This document shows positions 33,511-41,784 of a DNA stretch of 42,632 nucleotides, piece by piece. The DNA comes from Sphingorhabdus sp. (GTDB taxonomy: Bacteria; Pseudomonadota; Alphaproteobacteria; Sphingomonadales; Sphingomonadaceae): assembly GCF_029865925.1 (NCBI RefSeq), contig NZ_JARXAI010000085.1, positions 1 through 42,632 of the forward strand, read 5' to 3'. The notes under the pieces were generated by a model, which was not told where the DNA came from, searched no databases, and saw only the letters and a list, made by a program, of their open reading frames with translations. A program made the translations under genes and the position numbers. Position 1 is the stretch's first letter, and every line of letters begins with the position of its first letter.

Positions 33511-34518
33511 TTAGATTAAGCCAGCAAGCGGACTGGAGGGGTCCGCATACATGCGCCGACCCATTCTGCCCGACAGATAGGCCATGCGGCCGGACTGAAC
33601 CGCAAGCTTCATCGCGGTTGCCATGGCAATGGGGTTCTTGGCCTCGGCAATGGCGGTGTTCATGAGCACACCATCGCAGCCCAACTCCATCGCCACTGCG
33701 GCATCAGATGCAGTGCCGACGCCTGCGTCCACCAAAACGGGAACCTTAGCGCCTTCGACAATCAAGCGGATGGTAACGCGGTTTTGAATGCCAAGACCCG
33801 AACCAATCGGCGCGCCCAATGGCATCACCGCGACTGCACCTGCGTCCTCCAATTGCTTGGCCGCTATCGGATCATCGACGCAATAGACCATAGGCAAGAA
33901 GCCTTCCTTAGCCAGGACCTCAGTCGCCTTTAATGTTTCGCGCATATCGGGGTATAGCGTCTTGGCCTCGCCAAGCACTTCAAGCTTTACAAGATCCCAA
34001 CCACCAGCTTCGCGCGCCAAACGCAATGTACGGATCGCGTCGTCCGCGGTGAAGCAACCAGCGGTATTGGGCAAATAGGTGTATTTTTTAGGGTCAATAA
34101 AATCCGTCAGCATCGGCGCCTTGGGGTCCGACACATTGACGCGCCGGACAGCAACCGTGATTATCTCTGCACCCGATGCCACAAGCGCAGCAGCATTTTG
34201 TTCAAAATCCTTATATTTGCCCGTCCCCACAATCAGCCGCGAATGAAACGTGCGTCCCGCCACGGTCCAGCTATCGTTAGGGGTATTGTCTTGCCCGCCG
34301 CCAACAAAATGGACGATCTCCAACCTGTCGCCATCCGCCAAGACAACGTCTTCCAGCGTCGAACGCGAGACGATTTCAAGGTTGCGCTCCACGGCCACTT
34401 TGCTCGGATCAAGGCCAATGTCGCGGACAAGGTCGGCAACAGTGGCAGACTTACGAAAGCGGCGCAGATCGCCATTCAGCGTCAGGGAGATAGAATCGTT
34501 TGCTAGGGAAGAGGTCAT
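33511..34518 (-). CDS. thiG: ThiS-ThiG fusion: sulfur carrier protein joined to thiazole synthase
   Basis: 335 residues. Residues 8-75 are a ThiS ubiquitin-like domain ([12 protein letters not shown], then [18 protein letters not shown], ending HFVGGG at 70-75). ThiG follows from about residue 83 ([20 protein letters not shown]). The Schiff-base lysine is Lys178 in [11 protein letters not shown], and later motifs [14 protein letters not shown] and [13 protein letters not shown] are those of ThiG. ThiG builds the thiazole phosphate of thiamine from deoxyxylulose phosphate, dehydroglycine and the ThiS thiocarboxylate. In free ThiS the double glycine is the C-terminus; here it is internal, so processing or another sulfur source is needed. 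Other thi genes are not nearby. Confidence 0.93.
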   Translation of the reverse strand: MTSSLANDSISLTLNGDLRRFRKSATVADLVRDIGLDPSKVAVERNLEIVSRSTLEDVVLADGDRLEIVHFVGGGQDNTPNDSWTVAGRTFHSRLIVGTGKYKDFEQNAAALVASGAEIITVAVRRVNVSDPKAPMLTDFIDPKKYTYLPNTAGCFTADDAIRTLRLAREAGGWDLVKLEVLGEAKTLYPDMRETLKATEVLAKEGFLPMVYCVDDPIAAKQLEDAGAVAVMPLGAPIGSGLGIQNRVTIRLIVEGAKVPVLVDAGVGTASDAAVAMELGCDGVLMNTAIAEAKNPIAMATAMKLAVQSGRMAYLSGRMGRRMYADPSSPLAGLI

Positions 34519-34593
34519 TTCATCTCGCTATTTTTGTCGAGGGGCATATAGTGCTTCCCAGACGCGGTGTGCAACCGCTGCTTTGATAATATT

Positions 34594-34599
34594 GGGGGA
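34594..34599 (+). promoter_or_regulatory. Ribosome binding site fixing the TTG start of aroQ
   Basis: GGGGGA lies six bases before TTG 34606. The protein from this TTG has the usual length of type II dehydroquinases. The upstream GTG at 34567 would add 13 residues without family resemblance and has no such site. Confidence 0.6.
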
Positions 34600-34605
34600 C
34601 GTATT

Positions 34606-35046
34606 TTGGCTGACCAGCCAACAATCTTTGTTCTGAATGGACCAAATCTCAATTTGCTTGGTACACGCGAACCTGAAATTTACGGCACAGACACCCTTGA
34701 TGATATCGCGGGCCGATTGGATGACCGTGCGCGCGCCGCGGGTGCCTCTATCGATTTTCGGCAGTCCAACCATGAAGGCCATTTGATTGACTGGCTGCAT
34801 GAGGCGCAAGCCGTTGGCGCGAAGGCCGTGTTATTGAACGCTGCTGGCTTTACCCACACGTCAGTCGCAATCTTGGACGCGATCAAGGCGATTACCGTGC
34901 CGGTATTCGAAGTGCATTTATCCGATCCCCACAAAAGGGAATCTTTCCGGCATTTGAGCTATGTTGGCATGGCCGCTAAGGCGGTCTTTGCGGGACATGG
35001 CGCAAAGTCGTACGAACTGGCGCTGGACGTAGCGTTACAACTTTGA
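34606..35046 (+). CDS. aroQ: Type II 3-dehydroquinate dehydratase
   Basis: 146 residues from a TTG start. The motif IFVLNGPNLNLLGTREPEIY carries the active-site Tyr (YG) and Arg region; QSNHEGHLIDWLHEA, LNAAGFTHTSVAILDAI and FEVHLSDPHKRESFR are also diagnostic. It converts 3-dehydroquinate to 3-dehydroshikimate in the shikimate pathway. It heads the aroQ-accB-accC run, a gene order seen in many proteobacteria, and is divergent from thiSG. Confidence 0.95.
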   Translation: MADQPTIFVLNGPNLNLLGTREPEIYGTDTLDDIAGRLDDRARAAGASIDFRQSNHEGHLIDWLHEAQAVGAKAVLLNAAGFTHTSVAILDAIKAITVPVFEVHLSDPHKRESFRHLSYVGMAAKAVFAGHGAKSYELALDVALQL

Positions 35047-35090
35047 CATTAGGCGCTGCAATATAATTTTAGCGTCCCAAGGAGTACTAC

Positions 35091-35564
35091 ATGGCGGCGA
35101 AGATAGGAACTACTGGCAGCATGCAAGTCGACACGGACCTTGTCCGCGAATTGGCGGCGATGCTGAACGACGCTGGGCTTAGCGAAATTGAGGTTGCGGA
35201 CGGCGAACGCAAAATTCGCGTGTCGCGCACGATGACTGCGGTGGCGGCACCTTTGGCGGCGGCGCCCGTTGCGGCACCAGCAGCGATACCGGCCGCGGCC
35301 GTTGCTGCACCAAGCGCCCCTGCTATCTCTGCCAATGCCATGAAGTCCCCGATGGTCGGTACGGTATATCTCACGCCTGACCCCGAAGCGGCACCTTTTG
35401 TGAGCATTGGTCAGCAAGTGAAAGCTGGCGACACTGTCCTGATTATCGAAGCGATGAAGGTCATGAACCCGATTGTTGCCGCCAGTTCAGGGACAGTCAC
35501 CGAAATTTATGTCGAAAGCGGGCAGCCAGTCGAATTTGACCAGCCATTGTTGGCGATTGCGTAA
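35091..35564 (+). CDS. accB: Biotin carboxyl carrier protein of acetyl-CoA carboxylase
   Basis: 157 residues. An N-terminal domain ([18 protein letters not shown]) is joined by an Ala/Pro-rich linker (residues 50-80) to a biotinyl domain with the biotin-accepting Lys123 in [11 protein letters not shown]. It carries CO2 as carboxybiotin from AccC to the carboxyltransferase in fatty acid synthesis. A clear AAGGAG lies upstream of ATG 35091. AccC starts 2 bases after its stop. Confidence 0.97.
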   Translation: MAAKIGTTGSMQVDTDLVRELAAMLNDAGLSEIEVADGERKIRVSRTMTAVAAPLAAAPVAAPAAIPAAAVAAPSAPAISANAMKSPMVGTVYLTPDPEAAPFVSIGQQVKAGDTVLIIEAMKVMNPIVAASSGTVTEIYVESGQPVEFDQPLLAIA

Positions 35565-35566
35565 AC

Positions 35567-36916
35567 ATGGCCATTGAGAAAATCCTTATCGCCAACCGCG
35601 GCGAGATCGCGCTGCGTATTCACCGCGCTGCGCATGAAATGGGGATCAAGACGGTTGCCGTCCATTCAACGGCCGACGCAGACGCCATGCATGTGCGGCT
35701 TGCCGATGAAGCAATTTGCATCGGGCCGCCATCGGCGACTGACAGCTACCTAAACATTCCAGCGATTATTTCCGCGGCCGAAATCAGCCATGCCGACGCC
35801 ATTCACCCCGGCTATGGTTTCTTGTCAGAAAACGCCCAGTTTGCCGAAATCGTTGAAAGCCATAATATCACATGGATCGGCCCGAAGCCCGAGCATATCC
35901 GGACCATGGGAGACAAGGTCGAAGCCAAGCGTTCGGCAGGTGCATTGGGTCTTCCGCTTGTGCCCGGCTCCGACGGCGCGATTGAGGATGTGGATGAGGC
36001 CAAGGCGATCGCACGCGACATCGGCTATCCTGTAATCATCAAAGCTGCGTCAGGCGGCGGCGGCCGCGGTATGAAGGTCGTGAACAGCGAAGAAGAGCTT
36101 GAGACCCAAATGCAGCAAGCTGGGTCCGAAGCGAAAGCGGCGTTCGGTGATGCGACCGTGTATCTCGAAAAATATCTCGGCAACCCGCGCCATATCGAAT
36201 TTCAGATTTTCGGCGACGGCAACGGCAATGCGGTGCATTTGGGTGAACGCGATTGCTCGCTGCAGCGGCGGCATCAAAAGGTCCTCGAAGAAGCTCCTTC
36301 ACCTGTACTTGCAACTGCCGAGCGCGACCGCATGGGGAATATCTGCGCCAAGGCAATGGCCGACATGGGCTATCGCGGCGCGGGCACTATCGAGTTCCTC
36401 TGGGAAGATGGTGAATTCTATTTCATCGAAATGAACACACGTTTGCAGGTCGAACATCCTGTCACCGAAATGATCACTGGTATCGATTTGGTACGCGAAC
36501 AAATCCGCGTCGCTGAGGGCAAACCGCTTTCGTTTAAGCAAGAAGACGTAACCTTCACGGGCCATGCGGTTGAATGCCGGATCAACGCCGAAGACCCGCG
36601 CACGTTCATGCCCTCACCTGGAACCGTTACCTGGTATCACCCGCCCGGCGGCCTGTATGTGCGCGTCGATAGCGGCCTGTATCATGGCTATAAAGTCCCG
36701 CCTTATTATGACAGCATGATCGCAAAGCTAATTGTTTATGGCCAGACACGTGAAGGCTGCCTGATGCGCTTACGCCGTGCGCTTGGCGAGTTTGTGATTG
36801 AGGGTATGAAGACCACCATTCCCTTGCATCAACGCCTGTTGGAAGAGCCCGATTTCCAGAATGGCGATTACACCATCAAATGGCTTGAAGAATGGCTCGC
36901 GAAGGACACGGCATAA
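35567..36916 (+). CDS. accC: Biotin carboxylase subunit of acetyl-CoA carboxylase
   Basis: 449 residues. Motifs are [20 protein letters not shown] (N-terminus), [18 protein letters not shown], the ATP-grasp glycine loop [34 protein letters not shown] (catalytic Glu/Arg region) and [10 protein letters not shown]. It carboxylates the biotin of AccB with ATP and bicarbonate. Coupled to accB by a 2-base gap. Its last 25 bases overlap the start of the VanX-like gene in another frame. Confidence 0.98.
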   Translation: MAIEKILIANRGEIALRIHRAAHEMGIKTVAVHSTADADAMHVRLADEAICIGPPSATDSYLNIPAIISAAEISHADAIHPGYGFLSENAQFAEIVESHNITWIGPKPEHIRTMGDKVEAKRSAGALGLPLVPGSDGAIEDVDEAKAIARDIGYPVIIKAASGGGGRGMKVVNSEEELETQMQQAGSEAKAAFGDATVYLEKYLGNPRHIEFQIFGDGNGNAVHLGERDCSLQRRHQKVLEEAPSPVLATAERDRMGNICAKAMADMGYRGAGTIEFLWEDGEFYFIEMNTRLQVEHPVTEMITGIDLVREQIRVAEGKPLSFKQEDVTFTGHAVECRINAEDPRTFMPSPGTVTWYHPPGGLYVRVDSGLYHGYKVPPYYDSMIAKLIVYGQTREGCLMRLRRALGEFVIEGMKTTIPLHQRLLEEPDFQNGDYTIKWLEEWLAKDTA

Positions 36917-37605
36917 CCTTCTCGCGCCGTGAGGTGGCGTTTGGGCTGGCGGCCCTGCCACTGGTCGGCTGCGCGGCGGTTGGTCCCGACAGCGATGTGG
37001 CGTTCATTCCAGCGGACAAAGCCGCAGCGCTTAAACCTGATGACCCCAAAAGGTTGTTAGAGCTCATAAAGCTCGATCCGGCGATCCGGCTCGATATGCG
37101 GTATGCGACCGCCAACAATTTTACCGGCGGAGTGTTGTATGACGAAGCCCGCGCGTTTTTGGCCGCACCTGCCGCGCACGCCGTCGCGCGCGCCAGCAAA
37201 GCCGCGCAAGCCGATGGTTTCGGGCTAACAATTTACGATGCCTATCGCCCGTGGCGCATTACCAAAAAACTGTGGGAGGCCACGCCCGTTGGTCCCAAGA
37301 AAGAATATGTCGCGAACCCCAAAAGAGGGTCCAAACACAATCGCGGTTGTGCCGTCGACTTGACCTTGCATGACTTGCGCAACGGGCAACTTGTCGAAAT
37401 GCCAACCGAGTTTGACGATTTTTCGGAAAAAGCGCATCGTGATTATATGGGCGCATCTGCCACAGCCATTTCGAACCGTGCCCGTTTGGCGCGCTATTTG
37501 GAGGCGGAGGGTTTTGTAGGTTTATCCAATGAGTGGTGGCATTTTGATTTTACCGGATGGGAGCAATTTCCGGTCATGGATATCCCGTTTAACCAGATCC
37601 CCTAA
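36892..37605 (+). CDS. D-Ala-D-Ala dipeptidase-like lipoprotein (VanX/DdpX, peptidase M15D)
   Basis: 237 residues. The zinc and catalytic motifs are complete: [16 protein letters not shown] (S.H..G.A.D) and [13 protein letters not shown] (E.WWH), as is [14 protein letters not shown]. The N-terminus has a twin-arginine-like stretch [18 protein letters not shown] with lipobox cysteine Cys27, so it may be a Tat-exported lipoprotein. VanX-type enzymes split D-alanyl-D-alanine; chromosomal copies probably recycle cell-wall dipeptides rather than confer vancomycin resistance. ATG 36892 lies inside accC. A terminator follows 53 bases after the stop, closing the acc operon. Confidence 0.88.
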   Translation: MAREGHGITFSRREVAFGLAALPLVGCAAVGPDSDVAFIPADKAAALKPDDPKRLLELIKLDPAIRLDMRYATANNFTGGVLYDEARAFLAAPAAHAVARASKAAQADGFGLTIYDAYRPWRITKKLWEATPVGPKKEYVANPKRGSKHNRGCAVDLTLHDLRNGQLVEMPTEFDDFSEKAHRDYMGASATAISNRARLARYLEAEGFVGLSNEWWHFDFTGWEQFPVMDIPFNQIP

Positions 37606-37658
37606 AACCCACCGTCATCGAAACGCATTATCGTAGCAGTTTATCGTGGGTCGCGGCA

Positions 37659-37684
37659 CTGGATTAATCAATCCAGCCTTTTTT
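37659..37684 (+). terminator. Intrinsic terminator after the aroQ-accBC-dipeptidase run
   Basis: A perfect 7-bp stem CTGGATT / AATCCAG with loop AATC is followed by CC and six Ts (37679-37684). This is the clearest plus-strand terminator in the window and marks the end of the acc operon before the amidohydrolase gene. Confidence 0.85.
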
Positions 37685-37743
37685 CCTTGTAACATCGTGA
37701 CAACCTGACCAATCTCCGTTTCATAAAAATGGGAGAGGTTTTG

Positions 37744-39012
37744 ATGTTACGGTATCTATTGCTCGCAGGCGCAGCGGCCTTGGTTTCAGCGCCCACTATG
37801 GCAGCGACTCAAGCCATCATCGTCGGCAACCTCATTCCCGATGCTGCAACCGGCCCCACGGGTCCAGCCGTCATCCTAGTTGAAGATGGGCGTATCAAAG
37901 ACATTGCGAAAGGCACAAAAAATCCGTTTCAAGCGGATACGGTTGTCGACTTATCTACCAAGACATTGGTCCCTGGCCTTATTGATTTACACGTCCATTT
38001 GACCGGCGACCCGGGCGATGATTTCCGTGATGAAGCGGTTAATCCCGACGAATGGGGTGTTGTCATGGGCGTTAAGAACGCGGCACTAACGGTCAAGGCT
38101 GGCTTCACTACGGTCCGCGAGGCTGGCTCTGCGCAAAATACGGCTTTTGTCTTGCGCCGTGGTACTGCGGAGGGACGGATCATTGGACCACGGATCATCG
38201 CCGCCGGACCGGCTTTGTCCATTGTCGGCGGGCATGGCGATGTTACCGGGTTCCGCACAGATGTGCTTACTGCGCTAGCTTCGGGATATACCTGCACCGG
38301 CCCAGTCGAATGCGCAGAAAAGGTGCGCAAATCCTCTAAATCCGGGGCAGACGTTATCAAAATTACCGCCACGGGCGGCGTATTGTCGCAACAAGGTAGA
38401 GGATTGGAAGCGCATTTCACGAATGAAGAAATGGTCTCCATTACCAACACTGCCCACTCGCTTGGGCTAAAGGTTATGGCGCATGCCCATGGCGCGCGCG
38501 GCATTGAGGCAGCGGCCGCAGCGGGGATCGACTCCATCGAACATGGTACCTTTGCCGATGAAGCCGCGTTGAAGGTTATGAAGGCAAAAGGTACGGCTTT
38601 GGTGCCGACCCTGATGGCATTAGAAGGCGTGCGCGCACGCCTTGGCAAGGGCATCTATACCCCCACTGTCGAAGTAAAGGCGAAGCAAGCGCTTGAAGCG
38701 GCAGGGCGGCAGGTCACACGCGCCAAGGCCATGGGTGTAGCTATCGCCTTTGGAACCGACGCCGGTGTGTTCGAACATGGCAGCAATGGCGGCGAATTTG
38801 CCTTGTTAGTGAAAGCGGGAATGACCCCAACGGAGGCGCTTGCCAGTGCGACCACAGTAGCCGCAAAAACGCTTGGAATGGAAAATGAAATCGGCCGGAT
38901 CGCGGTTGGTTATTCTGCCGATATGGTTGCCGTCGAAGAAAATCCGCTGACCAACGTTCGCACCCTAGAAAAGGCGGATTGGGTCATGGTAAGAGGACGG
39001 ATTGTTCCATGA
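37744..39012 (+). CDS. Secreted metal-dependent amidohydrolase (imidazolonepropionase/prolidase-like)
   Basis: 422 residues. A signal peptide (residues 1-20, ending PTMA) is followed by a TIM-barrel amidohydrolase. Metal ligands are visible: HVH in LVPGLIDLHVHLTGDPG, a candidate carboxylated lysine in ADVIKITATGGVLS, histidines in MAHAHGARGIEAA and IDSIEHGTFAD, and Asp in AFGTDAGVFEHG. The group includes Xaa-Pro dipeptidases and Xaa-Arg/Lys carboxypeptidases found in Caulobacter and sphingomonads, so a periplasmic dipeptidase is likely. ATG 37744 is chosen for GGGAGAGG just upstream; an ATG at 37729 would place polar residues before the signal peptide. Confidence 0.9.
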   Translation: MLRYLLLAGAAALVSAPTMAATQAIIVGNLIPDAATGPTGPAVILVEDGRIKDIAKGTKNPFQADTVVDLSTKTLVPGLIDLHVHLTGDPGDDFRDEAVNPDEWGVVMGVKNAALTVKAGFTTVREAGSAQNTAFVLRRGTAEGRIIGPRIIAAGPALSIVGGHGDVTGFRTDVLTALASGYTCTGPVECAEKVRKSSKSGADVIKITATGGVLSQQGRGLEAHFTNEEMVSITNTAHSLGLKVMAHAHGARGIEAAAAAGIDSIEHGTFADEAALKVMKAKGTALVPTLMALEGVRARLGKGIYTPTVEVKAKQALEAAGRQVTRAKAMGVAIAFGTDAGVFEHGSNGGEFALLVKAGMTPTEALASATTVAAKTLGMENEIGRIAVGYSADMVAVEENPLTNVRTLEKADWVMVRGRIVP

Positions 39013-39024
39013 TTCGGTGACCTC

Positions 39025-39735
39025 ATGCAAGCTGATACAACCGCCCCAAAGTTTGATCCCAACAACGATCCTGCAAAGCTTGCGCGCATTGGCACGCATG
39101 TCACAAGCCGTTTGGGTGCCAATCCGCTTGTGCAGCAGGTCGACCATGCAGAGGCGCAGCTCTATCTGTATCAGGGGTTTCTGAGTGCGGCCGATTGCAA
39201 AACTATGATTGCAAAAATAGACGCCGATGCTGTGCCGTCGACATTGTACAAGGGCACTGAGCAGGAAGGCTTTCGCACAAGCTATAGCTGCCATCTCAAC
39301 CGGTGGGACGCGTTCATCGCTAAGGTCGAGGCACGGATGAGCGATGTTCTGGGCATCGATAACACCTATGCCGAAACGATGCAGGGGCAACGCTATCAGG
39401 TCGGGCAAGAGTTTAAGGCGCATCACGATTTCTTCCACCCTACGCAAGACTATTGGGCACATGAAGGTCGGTCCGGTGGGCAACGCAGCTGGACAGCGAT
39501 GATCTTCCTTGACGAACCCGAGGAAGGCGGCACAACGGAATTTCCGCACCTTGGCCTTGGCGTTCGGCCGCAGGCGGGGACGATGCTGATATGGAACAAT
39601 GTGAAGCCTGACGGGACGCTCAACTACAAGACATTGCACACAGGCACGCCCGTCGTGCGTGGGGTGAAGCACGTTATTACCAAATGGTACCGACAAAATA
39701 ACTGGCTAGAAATTAACACGCCCAAGCCTTCATAA
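39025..39735 (+). CDS. 2-oxoglutarate/Fe(II) oxygenase, prolyl 4-hydroxylase alpha-subunit-like
   Basis: 236 residues with a C-terminal P4Hc domain. The iron ligands are His133 and Asp135 in FKAHHDFFHP and His205 in KTLHTGTPV; Lys220 in HVITKWYRQ is the expected 2-oxoglutarate contact. FLDEPEEGGTTEFPHLGL is a strong family signature. Substrates of bacterial members include proline in EF-Tu or other proteins. No signal peptide, so cytoplasmic. It starts 12 bases after the amidohydrolase gene and is probably co-transcribed with it. Confidence 0.92.
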   Translation: MQADTTAPKFDPNNDPAKLARIGTHVTSRLGANPLVQQVDHAEAQLYLYQGFLSAADCKTMIAKIDADAVPSTLYKGTEQEGFRTSYSCHLNRWDAFIAKVEARMSDVLGIDNTYAETMQGQRYQVGQEFKAHHDFFHPTQDYWAHEGRSGGQRSWTAMIFLDEPEEGGTTEFPHLGLGVRPQAGTMLIWNNVKPDGTLNYKTLHTGTPVVRGVKHVITKWYRQNNWLEINTPKPS

Positions 39736-39875
39736 TACGCACAGCGCATCGCCCGCCTCATGGTGTTTGTCGTCTGTCGAAACCCGTTTGCGCCCGCTAG
39801 GTCCAAGGAGGACACGCAGGCTCGAGAACACACTGCATCATGTTGATGCCCTGTATAAATTCTGGAGAGTATTAC

Positions 39876-41690
39876 ATGAAACCAGCTGCACGCATTCTTC
39901 TTGCGAGCGTGGCCTTGCTCACGCCTTTTGGTGCAACGGTCGTTCATGCGCAGGCCACAGAGACGGCGCAGACTGCGGCCACAGAAAGCCAGAGACTGGC
40001 CGCATTATTTGCCGCCGATGACGAAGCAAGCCTGACGCGCAACCCGCTCAACGCCCTTTTCCGAGGCGACATGCGCTATGCTGATCGCTTTGGCGATTAC
40101 ATCTCCGATGCTTATTATGCCAATGAACGCAAAGCTGCCGAAACCAATTTGGAGGCCCTGAAAAGCATTGACCGTGACCAGCTGAACGCCACCGACAAAA
40201 TCGCCTATGACGTGTTCAAGCAAAACCAGACCGATGCGCTCAAAGGCTTGTCCAGAGAAATTATGGACCTGACCGTTGTCCGTCCGCTCAATCACTTTTT
40301 TGGCTTTCACACATTCTACCCGACCTTTGCCAGCGGGCAGGGTGCTGCGCCGTTCAAGACAGTGCTGGATTATGACAACAACCTGAAACGGCATAAGGAG
40401 TTTATCATACTCATGGATCGGTCGATTGACCGTTTCCGTCAGGGCATGGCGACCGGCGTGTTCGAAACGAAGATGACGATCACCAACGTCGTCGATCAAT
40501 TGAATACGCAGCTTGCGCAAAAGACCGAAGAATCGCCCTATTATGGTCCAGTCCTGAAATTCCCCGAAGGTTTCAGCGATGCCGACAAGACGCGGCTCAC
40601 GTCCGAATATCGCGACATCGTCGAAAACGGCCTCTACCCCGCCAATTCCCGCCTGCGCGATTTTCTGCGCGACAGCTATTTGCCCTTGGCGCGCGAACAG
40701 GTCGGCCTTTCGGCGATGAAGGGCGGCGAAGGCCTGTATCAATATATGATCGAGCAAACGACGACCTTGCCATTGAAGGCCGACGACATCCACAATCTCG
40801 GCCTGTCCGAAGTTGCGCGAATCACATCGGGGATGGAGGCGATCCGCAAGGAAGTCTGGTTCAAAGGCACGTTGCCCGAATTTTTTGACCATTTGCGTTC
40901 GGATCCCAAGTTCAAACTCGCCAGCCGTGATGCCTTGACGCAAGGCTATTACGATATCGGCAAAAAGGTTGATGCGGCCATTTCAACGCAGTTCAAATAT
41001 CTGCCAAAGGCACCGCTTGAGATTAAACCCTATGAAGAATTCCGCGAAAAATATGAAGCGGGCGGCAGCTATCAGCAAGGCACGCCGGACGGTTCGCGGC
41101 CTGGGACTTTTTACTTCAACGCCTATGACCTTCCAAGCCGCACCACGCCGGGCATGACCACCCTGTATTTGCATGAAGGCGCGCCCGGGCATCATTTCCA
41201 GATCAGCATCGCGCAGGAAAATGAGAAGCTGCCTGCTTTCATGCGTTTCGGCGGAAACACAGCCTATGTCGAAGGCTGGGCGCTTTATTCTGAAACCTTG
41301 GGTTATGAGATGGGGCTGTTTAAGGACCCCTATCAGCGCTTCGGGACATTGTCGGACGAGATGCTGCGGGCCATGCGCCTTGTGGTTGACACTGGTATTC
41401 ACAGCAAGGGATGGACCCGCGAACAGGCCATCGAATATATGCTCGCCAACAGCGATATGGGTAAAACCGACGCCACGGCCGAAGTTGAGCGGTATATCGC
41501 CATTCCATCGCAAGCATTGGCCTATAAAATCGGCGCGCTCACGATTATGCGCCTGAAGGACAAAGCGAAGAAGGAACTGGGCAGCAAATTCGATGTCCGC
41601 GAATTCCATAACCAAGTTCTGAATACAGGGGCATTGCCGCTTACCGTTTTGGAAAAGAAGATCGACGACTGGATCGCAGCGTCAAAGTAG
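39876..41690 (+). CDS. Secreted DUF885-family metallohydrolase
   Basis: 604 residues. A signal peptide (residues 1-26, ending VVHAQA) precedes a large helical DUF885 protein. The expected zinc motif is complete: TLYLHEGAPGHHFQIS, followed by AYVEGWALYSETLGYE, which supplies a glutamate, as in M3/M32-like helical metallopeptidases. A periplasmic peptidase or carboxypeptidase role is inferred; substrates of DUF885 proteins are mostly unknown. ATG 39876 has GGAGAG 8-13 bases upstream; an ATG at 39840 would place 12 odd residues before the signal peptide. A hairpin without T-run follows the stop. Confidence 0.9.
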   Translation: MKPAARILLASVALLTPFGATVVHAQATETAQTAATESQRLAALFAADDEASLTRNPLNALFRGDMRYADRFGDYISDAYYANERKAAETNLEALKSIDRDQLNATDKIAYDVFKQNQTDALKGLSREIMDLTVVRPLNHFFGFHTFYPTFASGQGAAPFKTVLDYDNNLKRHKEFIILMDRSIDRFRQGMATGVFETKMTITNVVDQLNTQLAQKTEESPYYGPVLKFPEGFSDADKTRLTSEYRDIVENGLYPANSRLRDFLRDSYLPLAREQVGLSAMKGGEGLYQYMIEQTTTLPLKADDIHNLGLSEVARITSGMEAIRKEVWFKGTLPEFFDHLRSDPKFKLASRDALTQGYYDIGKKVDAAISTQFKYLPKAPLEIKPYEEFREKYEAGGSYQQGTPDGSRPGTFYFNAYDLPSRTTPGMTTLYLHEGAPGHHFQISIAQENEKLPAFMRFGGNTAYVEGWALYSETLGYEMGLFKDPYQRFGTLSDEMLRAMRLVVDTGIHSKGWTREQAIEYMLANSDMGKTDATAEVERYIAIPSQALAYKIGALTIMRLKDKAKKELGSKFDVREFHNQVLNTGALPLTVLEKKIDDWIAASK

Positions 41691-41696
41691 GTCTCC

Positions 41697-41728
41697 CGCT
41701 TCCCGGTGAGATCGCTTGCCGGGAAGCG
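41697..41728 (+). terminator. Hairpin after the DUF885 gene, terminator-like without T-run
   Basis: A perfect 10-bp GC-rich stem CGCTTCCCGG / CCGGGAAGCG with a 12-base loop begins 7 bases after the stop. AACGACTTG follows, so there is no T-tract. It may protect the 3' end of the mRNA or act with Rho. Confidence 0.45.
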
Positions 41729-41784
41729 AACGACTTGATTGGTTCAACGCGTTGATATAGCGCCCGGTTAAGGGGAGTATATTT

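Noticed and set aside
34519-34605. TPP riboswitch upstream of thiSG
   Set aside because: The divergent gap is 87 bases and the conserved TPP (THI-box) elements such as CTGAGA are not seen.
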